From Desulfitobacterium_A nosdiversum (GTDB taxonomy: Bacteria; Bacillota; Desulfitobacteriia; Desulfitobacteriales; Desulfitobacteriaceae), in the NCBI RefSeq assembly GCF_049860565.1, contig NZ_CP172056.1, positions 124,001 through 188,000 on the forward strand: DNA of 64,000 bases, in the 5' to 3' direction. Shown here in pieces: positions 40,935-49,825 of the stretch. Below the pieces are notes generated by a model. It saw only the letters and a list, made by a program, of their open reading frames with translations. It was not told the origin of the DNA and did not search any database. A program made the position numbers and the translations under genes. Each line of letters begins with the position of its first letter. The first letter of the stretch is position 1.

Positions 40935-42938
40935 ATGGATAAGAAAAAAGTCCTGATTCTTGGGATTGATGGTTTAGATCCACGAATGACTAAACGTTTA
41001 ATGGATCAAGGAAAAATGCCTAACCTTAAAAAATTTATGGAAAGAGGCTCAGCAAGAACTGATCTGGAAATGATCGGCGGGCAGCCAACTGTAACACCGC
41101 CCATGTGGACAACTTTAGCAACCGGTGCAAGTCCACTTGTTCATGGCATTACCGGTTATTACAGACATAACGTTCAACATGATATTGTCGAATATAATTT
41201 TGATTCTACGAATTGCCATGCAGAGCAGTTGTGGAATGTTACATCAGAAGCCGGCTTGAAAACATTAGTATGGCACTGGCCTGGTTCCAGTTGGCCGCCA
41301 AGCTCTGACAATGAAAATCTTTATGTTATTGACGGTACACAGCCGGGCGGCATCAACGTGGGTACGGCACAGGTAGAATCCGAACTATTAATGGTAGCCA
41401 GCACAAAGGTTCAAGAGGTCTCTTTTAGAAGTAAAGCAGCATCCGATAGTCAGGTTCCTTGTTTTATTACCGGTATGGAAGTTGCAGAAGATGATAAAGC
41501 GAATGATCTAAATCTAATGTGCAATCGCCTGACGGTTAAAAAGAGCCAGCGTGTTACTCTAAAAGCAGAGGAAAATGTCCAGAACCTTTCTGAAACACCT
41601 ATGGATATGGTCAGCTCTCCCATTAGACCTGCAAAAGGTTGGACTGATGCGCCTGCAGATGCCTTAGAATGTACACTGTTATTAGCAAAAGGCCTTATCC
41701 ATCGTTCTTGCTTAATACTGAAAAATGCTGAAGGTAAATATGACCGTTTAGCCCTTTATAAAAACAAGAAAGCAACCGAACCCATCGTTGTGCTTGAAAA
41801 AGATGTCTTCGTACAAGATGTTGTTGATGAAGCGATAAAAAAAGATGAACGTATTATGGCCAACCGTAGCATGCGTATTCTTGAATTAGCTGACGATGGC
41901 AGCAGCCTGCGTATGTGGATATCCGCTGCTATGGACTTTAATGATGATACGATATGGTCTCCCAAGAGTTTATTAAAAACGGTTGTTGAAAATGTGGGTT
42001 ATCCACAACCCGTTTGCTTAGCTGGCGGTTCTGATGAAGTATTAATTTCAAAATGCATGAGAGCAAGCTGGGATCATTCTGGAAAATGGAATGCGAATGG
42101 GATTAAATACATGGCTCATGAACAGGGTTTCGATGTTATCTTCTCTCATTTCCACAATGTCGATTTGCAGGGTCATATGTTAGTTGCTTACCTCAAGAAA
42201 GGAAGTAAATTAGTTCCGGAAGTTTGTCAGCGCCTGTTTGATGAAGTCTATATTCAAACCGATAACTACGTTGGTGAATTCTTAGAATTACTCGACGAAG
42301 GCTGGACAATCCTCCTTGTATCAGACCATGGCCAGACTACCCCGGAACATGACACCGATGTCTATCGTCTTGCTTCAGCCGGTGTTAATGCTTCTGAAAT
42401 GCGCAAATTAGGTTACACCGTTTTGAAAAAAGACGAAAATGGAAATGATCTGCCCCAGGTTGACTGGTCAAAAACAACGGCCAGCACTTCATCTTACTGC
42501 CATATCTTTATCAACTTAAAAGGCAGAGATCCGGAAGGTATTGTTGATCCTGCTGATAAATTTGAATTAGAAGAAAAAATTATGACCGATCTGTATAGCT
42601 TGCGTGATGAAAAAACCGGTCATCGTATCGTTGCTTTAGCATTACGTAATAGAGATGCTGCGTTATTAGGTGAAGGCGGCCCAGACAGCGGCGACATTAT
42701 CTACTATATCGCAGAAGGATATACAGCTGACCATGCAGATAGTTTTTCTACTATTAATGGTACTTGCGGAACCTCCGTACGTTCTGTTTTCATAGCAGCA
42801 GGACCGGGTATTAAGAAAAATTATTTAACCGATCGTATTGTTAGACATGTTGATGTTACACCCACTGTAGCAACTTTGCTTGGCGTCAGAATGCCGGCGC
42901 AATGTGAAGGCGCACCCGTTTATCAGATCCTTGATTAA
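40935..42938 (+). CDS. Alkaline-phosphatase-superfamily phosphodiesterase
   Basis: A 667-residue protein of the type I phosphodiesterase/nucleotide pyrophosphatase family. Metal ligands expected of the superfamily are seen: Asp in LGIDGLDPRM, the Thr nucleophile region PTVTPPMWTTLATG, HFHNVDLQGH, VSDHGQTTPEHD, and a late HADSFSTINGT. There is no signal peptide, so it acts in the cytosol. The middle part (about 120-370) holds a large insertion of unknown role. ATG 40935 follows GAGGAGGACAAAA; a longer frame from 40812 overlaps the MFS gene and lacks a site. The substrate is likely a phosphate or phosphonate ester imported by the neighbouring transporter (inferred). Confidence 0.82.
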   Translation: MDKKKVLILGIDGLDPRMTKRLMDQGKMPNLKKFMERGSARTDLEMIGGQPTVTPPMWTTLATGASPLVHGITGYYRHNVQHDIVEYNFDSTNCHAEQLWNVTSEAGLKTLVWHWPGSSWPPSSDNENLYVIDGTQPGGINVGTAQVESELLMVASTKVQEVSFRSKAASDSQVPCFITGMEVAEDDKANDLNLMCNRLTVKKSQRVTLKAEENVQNLSETPMDMVSSPIRPAKGWTDAPADALECTLLLAKGLIHRSCLILKNAEGKYDRLALYKNKKATEPIVVLEKDVFVQDVVDEAIKKDERIMANRSMRILELADDGSSLRMWISAAMDFNDDTIWSPKSLLKTVVENVGYPQPVCLAGGSDEVLISKCMRASWDHSGKWNANGIKYMAHEQGFDVIFSHFHNVDLQGHMLVAYLKKGSKLVPEVCQRLFDEVYIQTDNYVGEFLELLDEGWTILLVSDHGQTTPEHDTDVYRLASAGVNASEMRKLGYTVLKKDENGNDLPQVDWSKTTASTSSYCHIFINLKGRDPEGIVDPADKFELEEKIMTDLYSLRDEKTGHRIVALALRNRDAALLGEGGPDSGDIIYYIAEGYTADHADSFSTINGTCGTSVRSVFIAAGPGIKKNYLTDRIVRHVDVTPTVATLLGVRMPAQCEGAPVYQILD

Positions 42939-42939
42939 T

Positions 42940-43027
42940 AAAAAGTTTAACTTAAAGAAAGCATAGTCAGGTATAAATACAGAAATATCCTGCTTTTCAT
43001 ACTGAAAACAGGATATTTCTGTATCAT
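42940..43027 (+). repeat. Intergenic hairpin repeat, copy 1
   Basis: About 88 bp with a perfect 16-bp stem (ATACAGAAATATCCTG at 42977-42992 with its complement at 43009-43024) and inner TTTTC/GAAAA pairing. It is nearly identical to the copy at 43851. No T-run follows, so it is not a standard terminator. Confidence 0.85.
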
Positions 43028-43071
43028 GGCTGGTAAGCATCTAAATGGGTATACGAAAGAGGAAAATTTGT

Positions 43072-43812
43072 ATGTACAATCAAACCGATCTCCAAGATAA
43101 AATAGCACTAGTAACAGGTGCAGGTCAAGGGATAGGCCTGGCCTGTGCAAAGAAATTGGCAGAGCACGGTGCAACGGTCATAGCAGCTGATATAAATGCA
43201 GAAGGTGTTAACCATATCTCAAAAGAACTCTCTGATTTAGGATTAGCAGTAGAGCCAATGTTTGTGGATGTTATCGATCCAACATCTGTAAGCAATTTAG
43301 CCTGTCAAATTATTGAAAAGTATAAGAAGATCGATATTCTTGTCAATAATGCCGGCATTGTAAGCCGATATTCTTGTGAGGAACTTCCTTTGGAACAATG
43401 GGATCGTGTCTTAGATACCAATTTACGCGGAACACATTTAATGATACAGGCATTTATAGAGACGATGAGAAAACAAGGCAGCGGAAAAATAGTTAACATT
43501 TCTTCCCTTGCCGGACGAATGGCCGGTAGAAGGACAAGTCCAGACTATGCAGCTTCTAAAGCTGGGGTTATGGCTCTAACCAAATCTTATGCCAATCATT
43601 ATTCAAGCCATAAAATCAATGTAAACTGTGTTGCTCCAGGCTTAATTGTTACGCCAATGACGGAGGGACGCCACAAACCGGAAGATGTCCCACTGGGCAG
43701 ACTTGGAACAGCACAAGACATTGCTAATGCAGTATACTTTTTAAGCTCACCCCTGTCAGATTATATTACTGGCACAACAATTGATGTTAATGGCGGAATG
43801 TACATGAACTAA
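43072..43812 (+). CDS. Short-chain dehydrogenase/reductase (FabG-like)
   Basis: A 246-residue SDR oxidoreductase. Cofactor motif VTGAGQGIGLA, Asp at the end of strand 2 (IAADINAE) favouring NAD(H), NNAG, the catalytic Ser in IVNISSLAG, and YAASK. The C-terminal IDVNGGMYMN is the usual end. It oxidises or reduces a hydroxy/keto compound; the substrate is unknown. ATG 43072 follows GAGGAAAATTTGT; the upstream ATG at 43045 lacks a site. It lies between two copies of the hairpin repeat. Confidence 0.9.
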   Translation: MYNQTDLQDKIALVTGAGQGIGLACAKKLAEHGATVIAADINAEGVNHISKELSDLGLAVEPMFVDVIDPTSVSNLACQIIEKYKKIDILVNNAGIVSRYSCEELPLEQWDRVLDTNLRGTHLMIQAFIETMRKQGSGKIVNISSLAGRMAGRRTSPDYAASKAGVMALTKSYANHYSSHKINVNCVAPGLIVTPMTEGRHKPEDVPLGRLGTAQDIANAVYFLSSPLSDYITGTTIDVNGGMYMN

Positions 43813-43850
43813 ATATATCTGTCTCTACTATTATGATAGATATCAATTAA

Positions 43851-43937
43851 ATAAAGGGTTTAACTTTAAGAAAGTATAGTCAGGTATAGATACAGAAGTA
43901 TCCTGCTTTTCATACTAAAAACAGGATATTTCTGCAT
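43851..43937 (+). repeat. Intergenic hairpin repeat, copy 2
   Basis: Nearly identical to 42940-43027 (same order of blocks: GTTTAACTT, TATAGTCAGGTATA, the long stem, the loop). One stem change gives a G-T pair and one a mismatch; the rest of the stem is kept. It again lies directly before a gene start. Confidence 0.85.
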
Positions 43938-43959
43938 CTTGGGAAAGTGAGGCAGAGAA

Positions 43960-44394
43960 ATGAATTCATTATATTGTTCAGAAAGCAGAATAGAAATGCT
44001 GAAGAAACGAGCTAAACGTTGTGTCTGCAAATATTGTGGAGGTCAGTTAAATCTCAATCGCATCATTTTTAATGATGTCGAAGATGCTCGAGTTGAAATT
44101 TATTGTGATAACTGCGACCGTATCGAATTTGGCATCGAACCGGAAATTTACCGCAGTGCTCGTAATTTTGTAGACAACCTGGAATTTGATTATTATGAAG
44201 GCTTGGACCAAAACGAAAAAAAACGTCAGATGAATATCGCAAAAATTAGTGAAATCATGGCCTGGGGATGCAAAAATATGGGGATATTAAATCAAAATGG
44301 TTTTCAAATCGCATTGAATATGGAGGAAGGCGATTGGGATGAATGTTTGGTCATGAAAAACGATGATATTAAATTAGATCAAGAGGAGAAATAG
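43960..44394 (+). CDS. Zinc-ribbon protein of unknown function
   Basis: A 144-residue soluble protein. An N-terminal treble-clef or zinc ribbon has CVCKYCGG (about 22-29) and YCDNCDR (about 50). The C-terminal half is acidic and helical. I recognise no family. It starts a tight trio: the ABC ATPase gene begins 2 bp after its stop and the unknown gene follows 6 bp later. A nucleic-acid or metal role is possible. ATG 43960 has the site GTGAGGCAGAGAA. Confidence 0.7.
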   Translation: MNSLYCSESRIEMLKKRAKRCVCKYCGGQLNLNRIIFNDVEDARVEIYCDNCDRIEFGIEPEIYRSARNFVDNLEFDYYEGLDQNEKKRQMNIAKISEIMAWGCKNMGILNQNGFQIALNMEEGDWDECLVMKNDDIKLDQEEK

Positions 44395-44396
44395 TC

Positions 44397-45215
44397 ATGC
44401 AGACCATCGTGAGTGCTAATGATCTTTGCTGTAAGTCCGGTAAACGTTATCTTTTGAACAAAATCAACTGGGAAGTTAAGAAAGGTGATCATTGGCTGAT
44501 ATTTGGCGTAAACGGTAGTGGTAAGACTACACTTTTGAGTACTATTGCTGGTTTTAAATCTGCCACTTCCGGTCAATTGACTGTATTAGGAAAACAATAT
44601 GATGCTGAAAATATTTTTTCATTACGTCAGAAGGTTGGCTGGGTCAGCAGTTCCTTCTTCGATAAATATTACAAAAGTGAATCAGCTTTGCACGTGGTCT
44701 TGTCTGGATTGTTTGGCACATTTAATATCGAATACGACATTAAAGATCAAGATGTCCGGCAGGCAAAAGCACTGATGCGAGAATTGCGTATGGGTGAAAA
44801 AATTCATCAGCCATTTAATCTTATGAGTAAAGGCGAACGACAGAATATTCTTATTGCTCGTGCGCTGATTACAAGACCAGAGATTCTTGTCCTTGATGAA
44901 CCCGGTACAGGATTGGATATCTATGCTAGAGAGCACATGATGAATACTGTTCGTATGTTGGCAGAAAGCGGTCATGTGACCATCATTTATGTCACCCATT
45001 ATCCGGAAGAAATCCAATCCTTTATGAACAAAGCCATGCTTTTACGCAATGGTCGTATTTTTGCGCAAGGCGATACGAATGATGTTATTACCAGTCAAAA
45101 TATTTCAGTGCTGATGAATGAAACTGTGGATGTCAAAAAAAATGGTAACGGAACGATACGCATGACTGTGCAGGCATCATCAGATATATGCAAGTTATGC
45201 TATAGGGAGCAGTGA
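44397..45215 (+). CDS. Orphan ABC ATPase (ModF-like)
   Basis: A 272-residue single ABC ATPase: Walker A GVNGSGKTTLLS, signature MSKGERQNILIARAL (diverged from LSGGQ), Walker B ILVLDEPGTG and switch His in IYVTHYPEE. A Cys-containing tail ends CKLCYREQ. No membrane permease or binding protein is encoded nearby, so it may not be a transporter; it recalls ModF/PhnK-like soluble ATPases. It lies between the zinc-ribbon and the 312-residue protein genes with almost no gaps. ATG 44397 follows GAGGAGAAATAGTC. Confidence 0.82.
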   Translation: MQTIVSANDLCCKSGKRYLLNKINWEVKKGDHWLIFGVNGSGKTTLLSTIAGFKSATSGQLTVLGKQYDAENIFSLRQKVGWVSSSFFDKYYKSESALHVVLSGLFGTFNIEYDIKDQDVRQAKALMRELRMGEKIHQPFNLMSKGERQNILIARALITRPEILVLDEPGTGLDIYAREHMMNTVRMLAESGHVTIIYVTHYPEEIQSFMNKAMLLRNGRIFAQGDTNDVITSQNISVLMNETVDVKKNGNGTIRMTVQASSDICKLCYREQ

Positions 45216-45221
45216 AACAGT

Positions 45222-46160
45222 ATGGAGTATTTTAGTTTCGAAAACCGTGATGTGCGTTGTGCCGCAGATGTCGGACGCATGGCAGCTCTAGGTCGTTTTG
45301 ACGTTGAGTTTGCAATATATGGCTGCGCCAGTATTTATAAAAACGGTGAAATCTATTATCGCGCAACCAGTCATGAAAATAAATTGTTTGACTTTATTAG
45401 GCAGCAGCGATTAGAAGAAGTATATTCAACACCGGTCATCAGACTGGTTAAACGCGGCAAAGTTCCATCAGGTATGAAAGAACAAATCCTACAAGAAATC
45501 AAATATGAGTTACTGCAAAAAATGAAAAGGCAATACGAAAATGGCTATTTTAAAATGATGCAACCGTTTTTTCAAACAGAAGCCAATGATAACGCTTATA
45601 GTCTATTAGTAAATTATGCTGAAAAAATTTACGGGCATTTTGATGATGCTGAATTGCAACTTTTTAACGGAGCTTTGTTAATAGCTTTTGAAGCAAAAGT
45701 CTTAACAAAAACAAGTTATCAGCAACTAAAAGCATGGCATGATCATACCCGACATCAGATGGCTGATGATCCAGTTATAGAAGACAACATTTATCGTACA
45801 TTCTATGGCTTTGTATATGAAAAAAAAGACGGTACACGAGATTGCTTTTTCGATGCACAGGAAATGACGACGGTTTATCATCAACAGGAAATGATGCTGC
45901 ACGGTGAATTTATCGGACCAATTGTGCAGAAAAACTACTGGTTTCGACAATTTGACCAAATGAGCGCAATTAGACGAAATTATCGAAAATGGTTAATGGA
46001 TGCTGAGAATGAGATATATTTACAACAACTTAAAGCTATTCGTAGTCAGCAAGGCGTTATTGACAAAGATGCGTTATGCCTGGTCAGCAAAAAACTTATA
46101 GATTATTCAGAAGCACATGCAGCAATAGACTATTATGATGCGATATGGAATAAAAAATAG
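45222..46160 (+). CDS. Unknown 312-residue protein in ABC operon
   Basis: A largely helical soluble protein without signal peptide or membrane helix and with few cysteines. Visible features are the start MEYFSFENRDVRCAADVGRM, repeated Tyr/Phe-rich helices, AWHDHTRHQMADD in the middle and a charged C-terminus. No family is recognised. Its start lies 6 bp after the ABC ATPase stop, with GGGAG before the ATG, and the operon ends at the terminator 120 bp beyond. The tight coupling suggests that it acts with the ATPase. Confidence 0.68.
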   Translation: MEYFSFENRDVRCAADVGRMAALGRFDVEFAIYGCASIYKNGEIYYRATSHENKLFDFIRQQRLEEVYSTPVIRLVKRGKVPSGMKEQILQEIKYELLQKMKRQYENGYFKMMQPFFQTEANDNAYSLLVNYAEKIYGHFDDAELQLFNGALLIAFEAKVLTKTSYQQLKAWHDHTRHQMADDPVIEDNIYRTFYGFVYEKKDGTRDCFFDAQEMTTVYHQQEMMLHGEFIGPIVQKNYWFRQFDQMSAIRRNYRKWLMDAENEIYLQQLKAIRSQQGVIDKDALCLVSKKLIDYSEAHAAIDYYDAIWNKK

Positions 46161-46280
46161 CTTTTTTAAGTGGCAGCTTAATGAGATTGAAAAAGCATCC
46201 GATATCAAACCACAAAATTAAACTAAACTTGATACACACAGTCTTATTTGCTTATAATTTTAAAATGGGCATTTGAACAT

Positions 46281-46322
46281 AGGAGCGTCTCAGAAGATTT
46301 TGATTCTGAGGCGCTCCTTTTT
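46281..46322 (+). terminator. Terminator of the ABC operon
   Basis: A 15-bp stem with one mismatch (AGGAGCGTCTCAGAA with TTCTGAGGCGCTCCT) and T5. It may also serve the minus-strand pseudogene. Confidence 0.9.
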
Positions 46323-46338
46323 GCATGGATGCTCTTTT

Positions 46339-47231
46339 CTAGTTTATTGACATTTTATATTTTTCTTTATCTACGGAATAGTATAGCCGCTTGATTTTCT
46401 TGCCTTTATCTAAGACTAAAACAGTGGGTACACTATTAACCTCATATTTTTTAGCCAGATTTTTCTTCGTTGCCATATCGACTTTTACGACTTTGTAGCG
46501 TTCATCCAACTCCTGATTTGCTTCTTCTAATAAGGTGCTGAATTCTAAACTCTCATTATTTAAGGCATTGAAGAAGAGTAGTAAGACTTTCTTGTCACTT
46601 TGGAGAACGTCCGCATTAAACGCATCTAATTCCTCAATATACCGTTCAGCGGCTACTGCAGCTGTTGGCTCATAGAGGCATATATGATCTGGGGCATGGC
46701 CGGCAGTTTGAATACACCGTAAGTTAAATTCGCCGACTTGAATCACATCTCCATTCTTTACAATTTGCACATCTTCGACGGGTCTACTTGCATATCTATA
46801 GCCTGAGTAATCCGAAAGGGGGACTTCCCGAAGTCCGCTTTGATCAATCATATCTTCAAAATAGCTCCAGTACTCGCGTTGATTTACATCAAAACCGTTT
46901 GCATTGCAGTGTAAGAGTCACAAAATACCTTTCTGTTAGGGGTGACTAGGTAACGCACTAAACCCGAATGATCACCGTGAACATGGGTAACCAAGATATC
47001 TGTGGTTTCCATGGAAAATCCTAATTCTCTTATTCCTTCATCCATGGCCGCTTGACACTCGGGTTGATTAAAACCCGTATCGATCAGGATTTCTTTCCTT
47101 GCCTTGAATGAAATATGAGTTAAATGCTTTAAGGGGATTATTTGGTAGTGGGATTTCAACTTTGTAGATTTGCGTAACAATTCAATCAAAACAATCGATT
47201 TCCTGTCAATTAGATGGTAAACACATTCCAC
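46339..47231 (-). pseudogene. Chimera: metallo-beta-lactamase-fold gene joined to a trxB tail
   Basis: The upstream part (47231-46884) encodes a metallo-beta-lactamase-fold hydrolase with ILIDTGFNQPE and THVHGDHSG. It loses frame near 46900 and continues in another frame (GFDVNQREYWSYFEDM, then IQTAGHAPDHICLYEP). Right after LYEP the sequence becomes the C-terminal part of a thioredoxin reductase-fusion protein (AAVAAERYIEELDAF and on), closely similar to the tail of the gene at 34973. The metal-site second half of the hydrolase and the FAD part of the reductase are both missing. It is a deletion fusion of two genes plus a frameshift, so the hydrolase is dead. The 170-residue downstream frame may still be translatable. 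Confidence 0.75.
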
Positions 47232-47319
47232 GTGAATAAGATATCATCAGTATACTGTCTTAATGATTTTACCGCAAAGTGCACCCGCCTGATGGTATTG
47301 TGTGATTGAATCCCATTAA

Positions 47320-47472
47320 ATTGGAGAAACCTTCAAAGTTTGGCAGTTTGGAAGACAACATTTCCGTAATCACAATGGTCACCTAATAGACGACGATCCT
47401 ACCCAATTGGGTATGGCCTACAAGAAGCTAAATCACGTCAGCCTACCTTCCAGAGGGATTTCTCCGGTTTAA
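47320..47472 (+). pseudogene. Unrecognised coding remnant
   Basis: The 47232-47527 gap holds an open plus-strand frame without a start. It contains FGRQHFRNHNGHLIDDDP and LGMAYKKLNHVSLPSRG before a stop. It looks like true protein, but I cannot place it. Nothing else is seen in the gap. Confidence 0.25.
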
Positions 47473-47527
47473 CCTTAAGATCTCTCCAATCTTCATTGTC
47501 GATTACCAGGAGCAAATTTGATTAAAA

Positions 47528-48187
47528 TCAATTGATTCCAACTTTCCTAACATCATTAGTCATTTGTAAAACACTATTGAAGGTCAATACTTCCAAATTC
47601 ACCGTTAAATCTACATTGCGAATTTCGATATTAGAACGAACATTTAAAGCAATCGGTGCGAAGTTCAAAATGGACTGAACTCCTGCATTAACAAATGAAT
47701 TAGCTATTTCTCCTGCAACATCGGGAGGTGTAGCAATTATCCCAATTGGCATACGATTTTTTCCTATCACTTCTTCCAGTCTTTCCACTGGCAATACTTC
47801 AATCCCATTGACTTTTGTCCCCACTTTTTGAGGATCGTTGTCAAAGATATGGCTAAATATAAAACCGCGTTCTCGAAAACCTTTATATGAAGTTAAAGCA
47901 CGGCCTAAGTGTCCATAGCCAACCAAAGCAATATCCCAGTCTACATGTAAGTTGAGAATGTTTAAGATCTGCTTATATAAACTCGTTACATTATAGCCAA
48001 CCCCTCGGATCCCAAATTCCCCGAAGTATGCTAAATCTTTTCTAACTTGGGCTGAGTTGACCCCAACGCCTTTTGCAATTTCTTCGGAGGATATAGTATT
48101 TTTATCTACCTTACACTTTTTTCCCAAAAAGCGAGAATACATTGATAGGCGCACAATAGCTGCTTCGGGTATTTTTAAAGTTATCAA
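47528..48187 (-). CDS. rex: Redox-sensing repressor Rex
   Basis: A 219-residue repressor that senses the NADH/NAD ratio. An N-terminal winged helix (IPEAAIVRLSMYSRFL, NSAQVRKDLAYFGEFGIRGVGYNV) precedes a Rossmann domain with IALVGYGHLGRAL and the C-terminal swapped helix. Rex controls fermentative and respiratory genes in Gram-positive bacteria. The TTG at 48187 lies 7 nt after GGGGGATAGG. No clear Rex site is visible directly upstream. Its neighbours are decayed elements, so it is probably monocistronic. Confidence 0.95.
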   Translation of the reverse strand: MITLKIPEAAIVRLSMYSRFLGKKCKVDKNTISSEEIAKGVGVNSAQVRKDLAYFGEFGIRGVGYNVTSLYKQILNILNLHVDWDIALVGYGHLGRALTSYKGFRERGFIFSHIFDNDPQKVGTKVNGIEVLPVERLEEVIGKNRMPIGIIATPPDVAGEIANSFVNAGVQSILNFAPIALNVRSNIEIRNVDLTVNLEVLTFNSVLQMTNDVRKVGIN

Positions 48188-48382
48188 TCCTATCCCCCAT
48201 TTTAATAAATTTTACTATTAGCTTAATATAGTATCGTTCCTATTATATTGATTTTAGTGCAAAAAGTACCATTTTGCGATTTGACACGCTATATCTAGTG
48301 GTTTATTTTAAAGTGTTACACTAAATGTAGTCAGTGAAATGTAAAAATAGGGATTTCTGCAGCAGAATCATTATATAAATCA

Positions 48383-48471
48383 CTCAACTTTCGTATCGTA
48401 AAAACATGCTGTAACCCAGTCTATATCCGGGTTGGGCCAGAATGTCTTTACTGATTGACAGAAAAGCACAG
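48383..48471 (+). mobile_element. IS4-family 5' end remnant
   Basis: CTCAACTTTCG followed by CATGCTGTAACCCAG and GATTGACAGAAAAGCAC matches the transposase-promoter end of the IS4 element at 9037-10547 in the opposite orientation. It breaks off at about 48471, where intron sequence begins. Confidence 0.7.
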
Positions 48472-48702
48472 ATCATTCACCCTCGCCTTTACACATAAAT
48501 GAGTGTTGTCTTCCGTAGTTACGAAAACGTCAACTTCTCCGGTTTACTCATTTCGAGGCCCAATTACCTTCAGGCCTACTACCTAACTGTTTACGCTTAA
48601 CGTCTAAAATTACTTCCAACCGTCCAAGACTCACTCTTGGCTTTAGCCTTTCCAAGTAGGATTCTCACCAGCAAAACTTCACAACCTATGCTTGGTCGCA
48701 CC
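48472..48702 (-). mobile_element. Group II intron 5' fragment
   Basis: The minus strand starts with GTGCGACC (48702) and continues with blocks typical of bacterial group II introns: TTTTGCTGGTGAGAATC, GCGTAAACAG and GTAGGCCTGAAGG. It is cut off before domain IV, with no reverse-transcriptase frame attached. The bases just upstream (TTCAACTTTCG) look like an IS4 end, so the intron may have inserted there. Confidence 0.6.
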
Positions 48703-48724
48703 GAAAGTTGAAATTCTTATATTA

Positions 48725-49786
48725 TTATTTCTTTTCATGGAATATGCATCTTCTGCCTTCTTTCTTGTACAGATAAAAGCATTTGCTGCAGCTTGTACAT
48801 TGTGTTTCTTCTTGTCCTGAAATAAGCCTTGTTACAAGATCTGGTTCGCAAATAAACGGCCTGGACAAAGAAACCATTTCTATGCCGCTGCCTATTATCT
48901 CATCTATATCTTTGAAGTTCCTGATGCCGCCTACTAAAACAGCTGGAATATCAACTTCCTTCCTTACTGCAGACACTCTCTCCATATAATAGTTGTGAAG
49001 TCCCTTTCTACCTAAGGGTGTAAAATTGTAGCCACTGTATTCTATTGCCTCAACTCCCATTTCCTTGCATTTTTGTGCGACATAAACTAAATCTTTATAA
49101 TAGTCTTCGTCATTTTCTTCTATATTGGAATTGATTTTCAAAAATACAGGATATTTATCTCCTAATTCTTTAACAATGCCTATTATTATTTTCTCTGTTA
49201 TTTTAAAACGATTTTCTATGCTTCCGCCGTATTCGTCGTTTCTTTTGTTATAAACAGGATTTACAAATTCTGATAATAAATACTGATGGGCACAGTGTAC
49301 TTGAATTCCATCATAGCCTATTTTTTTACATCTTTCAGCAGCGTCAATAAACTGCTGGATTATTACATCAATTTGAGGAATAGTAAGTTCTCTTGGAACA
49401 ATACTTGAACCAGCATAAGGAATTGGAGATGGAGCCACCGGCGGATTGCCGTTAATACTCATTGACGCAGCACCGCAATGACTGATCTGAGCAACTATCT
49501 TTGTGCCTGCCTTATGAACTATGTCAACCATTTTCTTATGACAATCAATGTAGCGGTCATCGCACATTGCATTTTCAGCTAATCCGACTCTTCCTACAGG
49601 AGTTACAAAAATCTGTCCTCCGATAATTAGTCCAATATTATTGTTGGCTAATGTTTCATAAAGATTATATTGTGCTTCTGAAATAGTCCCGTCATGGTTT
49701 CCAAGCGGGTCCATTGTTGCTGAACGCACAATTCTGTTTTTAAATCCTATATTTTTGAATTGTATTGGTTCCAATGCTTTAATCAT
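48725..49786 (-). CDS. Old yellow enzyme-family NADH:flavin oxidoreductase
   Basis: A 353-residue FMN barrel enzyme. Motifs are FKNRIVRSAT at the start, QISHCGAAS, GYDGIQVHCAHQYLLSEFVNP and NKRNDEYGGSIENR, and the phosphate loop AVLVGGIRNF. It has a short C-terminal Cys cluster (CTSCSKCF, then RRCIF), like the 4Fe-4S site of 2,4-dienoyl-CoA-reductase-type members but without their FAD domain. It reduces an activated C=C bond; the substrate is unknown. ATG 49786 follows GGGAGGAAATTTAT; a longer frame would run into the IS4 remnant upstream. Confidence 0.87.
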   Translation of the reverse strand: MIKALEPIQFKNIGFKNRIVRSATMDPLGNHDGTISEAQYNLYETLANNNIGLIIGGQIFVTPVGRVGLAENAMCDDRYIDCHKKMVDIVHKAGTKIVAQISHCGAASMSINGNPPVAPSPIPYAGSSIVPRELTIPQIDVIIQQFIDAAERCKKIGYDGIQVHCAHQYLLSEFVNPVYNKRNDEYGGSIENRFKITEKIIIGIVKELGDKYPVFLKINSNIEENDEDYYKDLVYVAQKCKEMGVEAIEYSGYNFTPLGRKGLHNYYMERVSAVRKEVDIPAVLVGGIRNFKDIDEIIGSGIEMVSLSRPFICEPDLVTRLISGQEETQCTSCSKCFYLYKKEGRRCIFHEKK

Positions 49787-49825
49787 ATAAATTTCCTCCC
49801 TTAAATAAATATTATTTTTAAATGA

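Noticed and set aside
42940..43937. Twin hairpins as ordinary terminators
   Set aside because: The stems lack a following T-run and lie directly before start codons within one gene cluster.
48188..48400. Rex operator upstream of rex
   Set aside because: Some TTG...CAC-like half-sites occur but no convincing TTGTGAA-N4-TTCACAA dyad.
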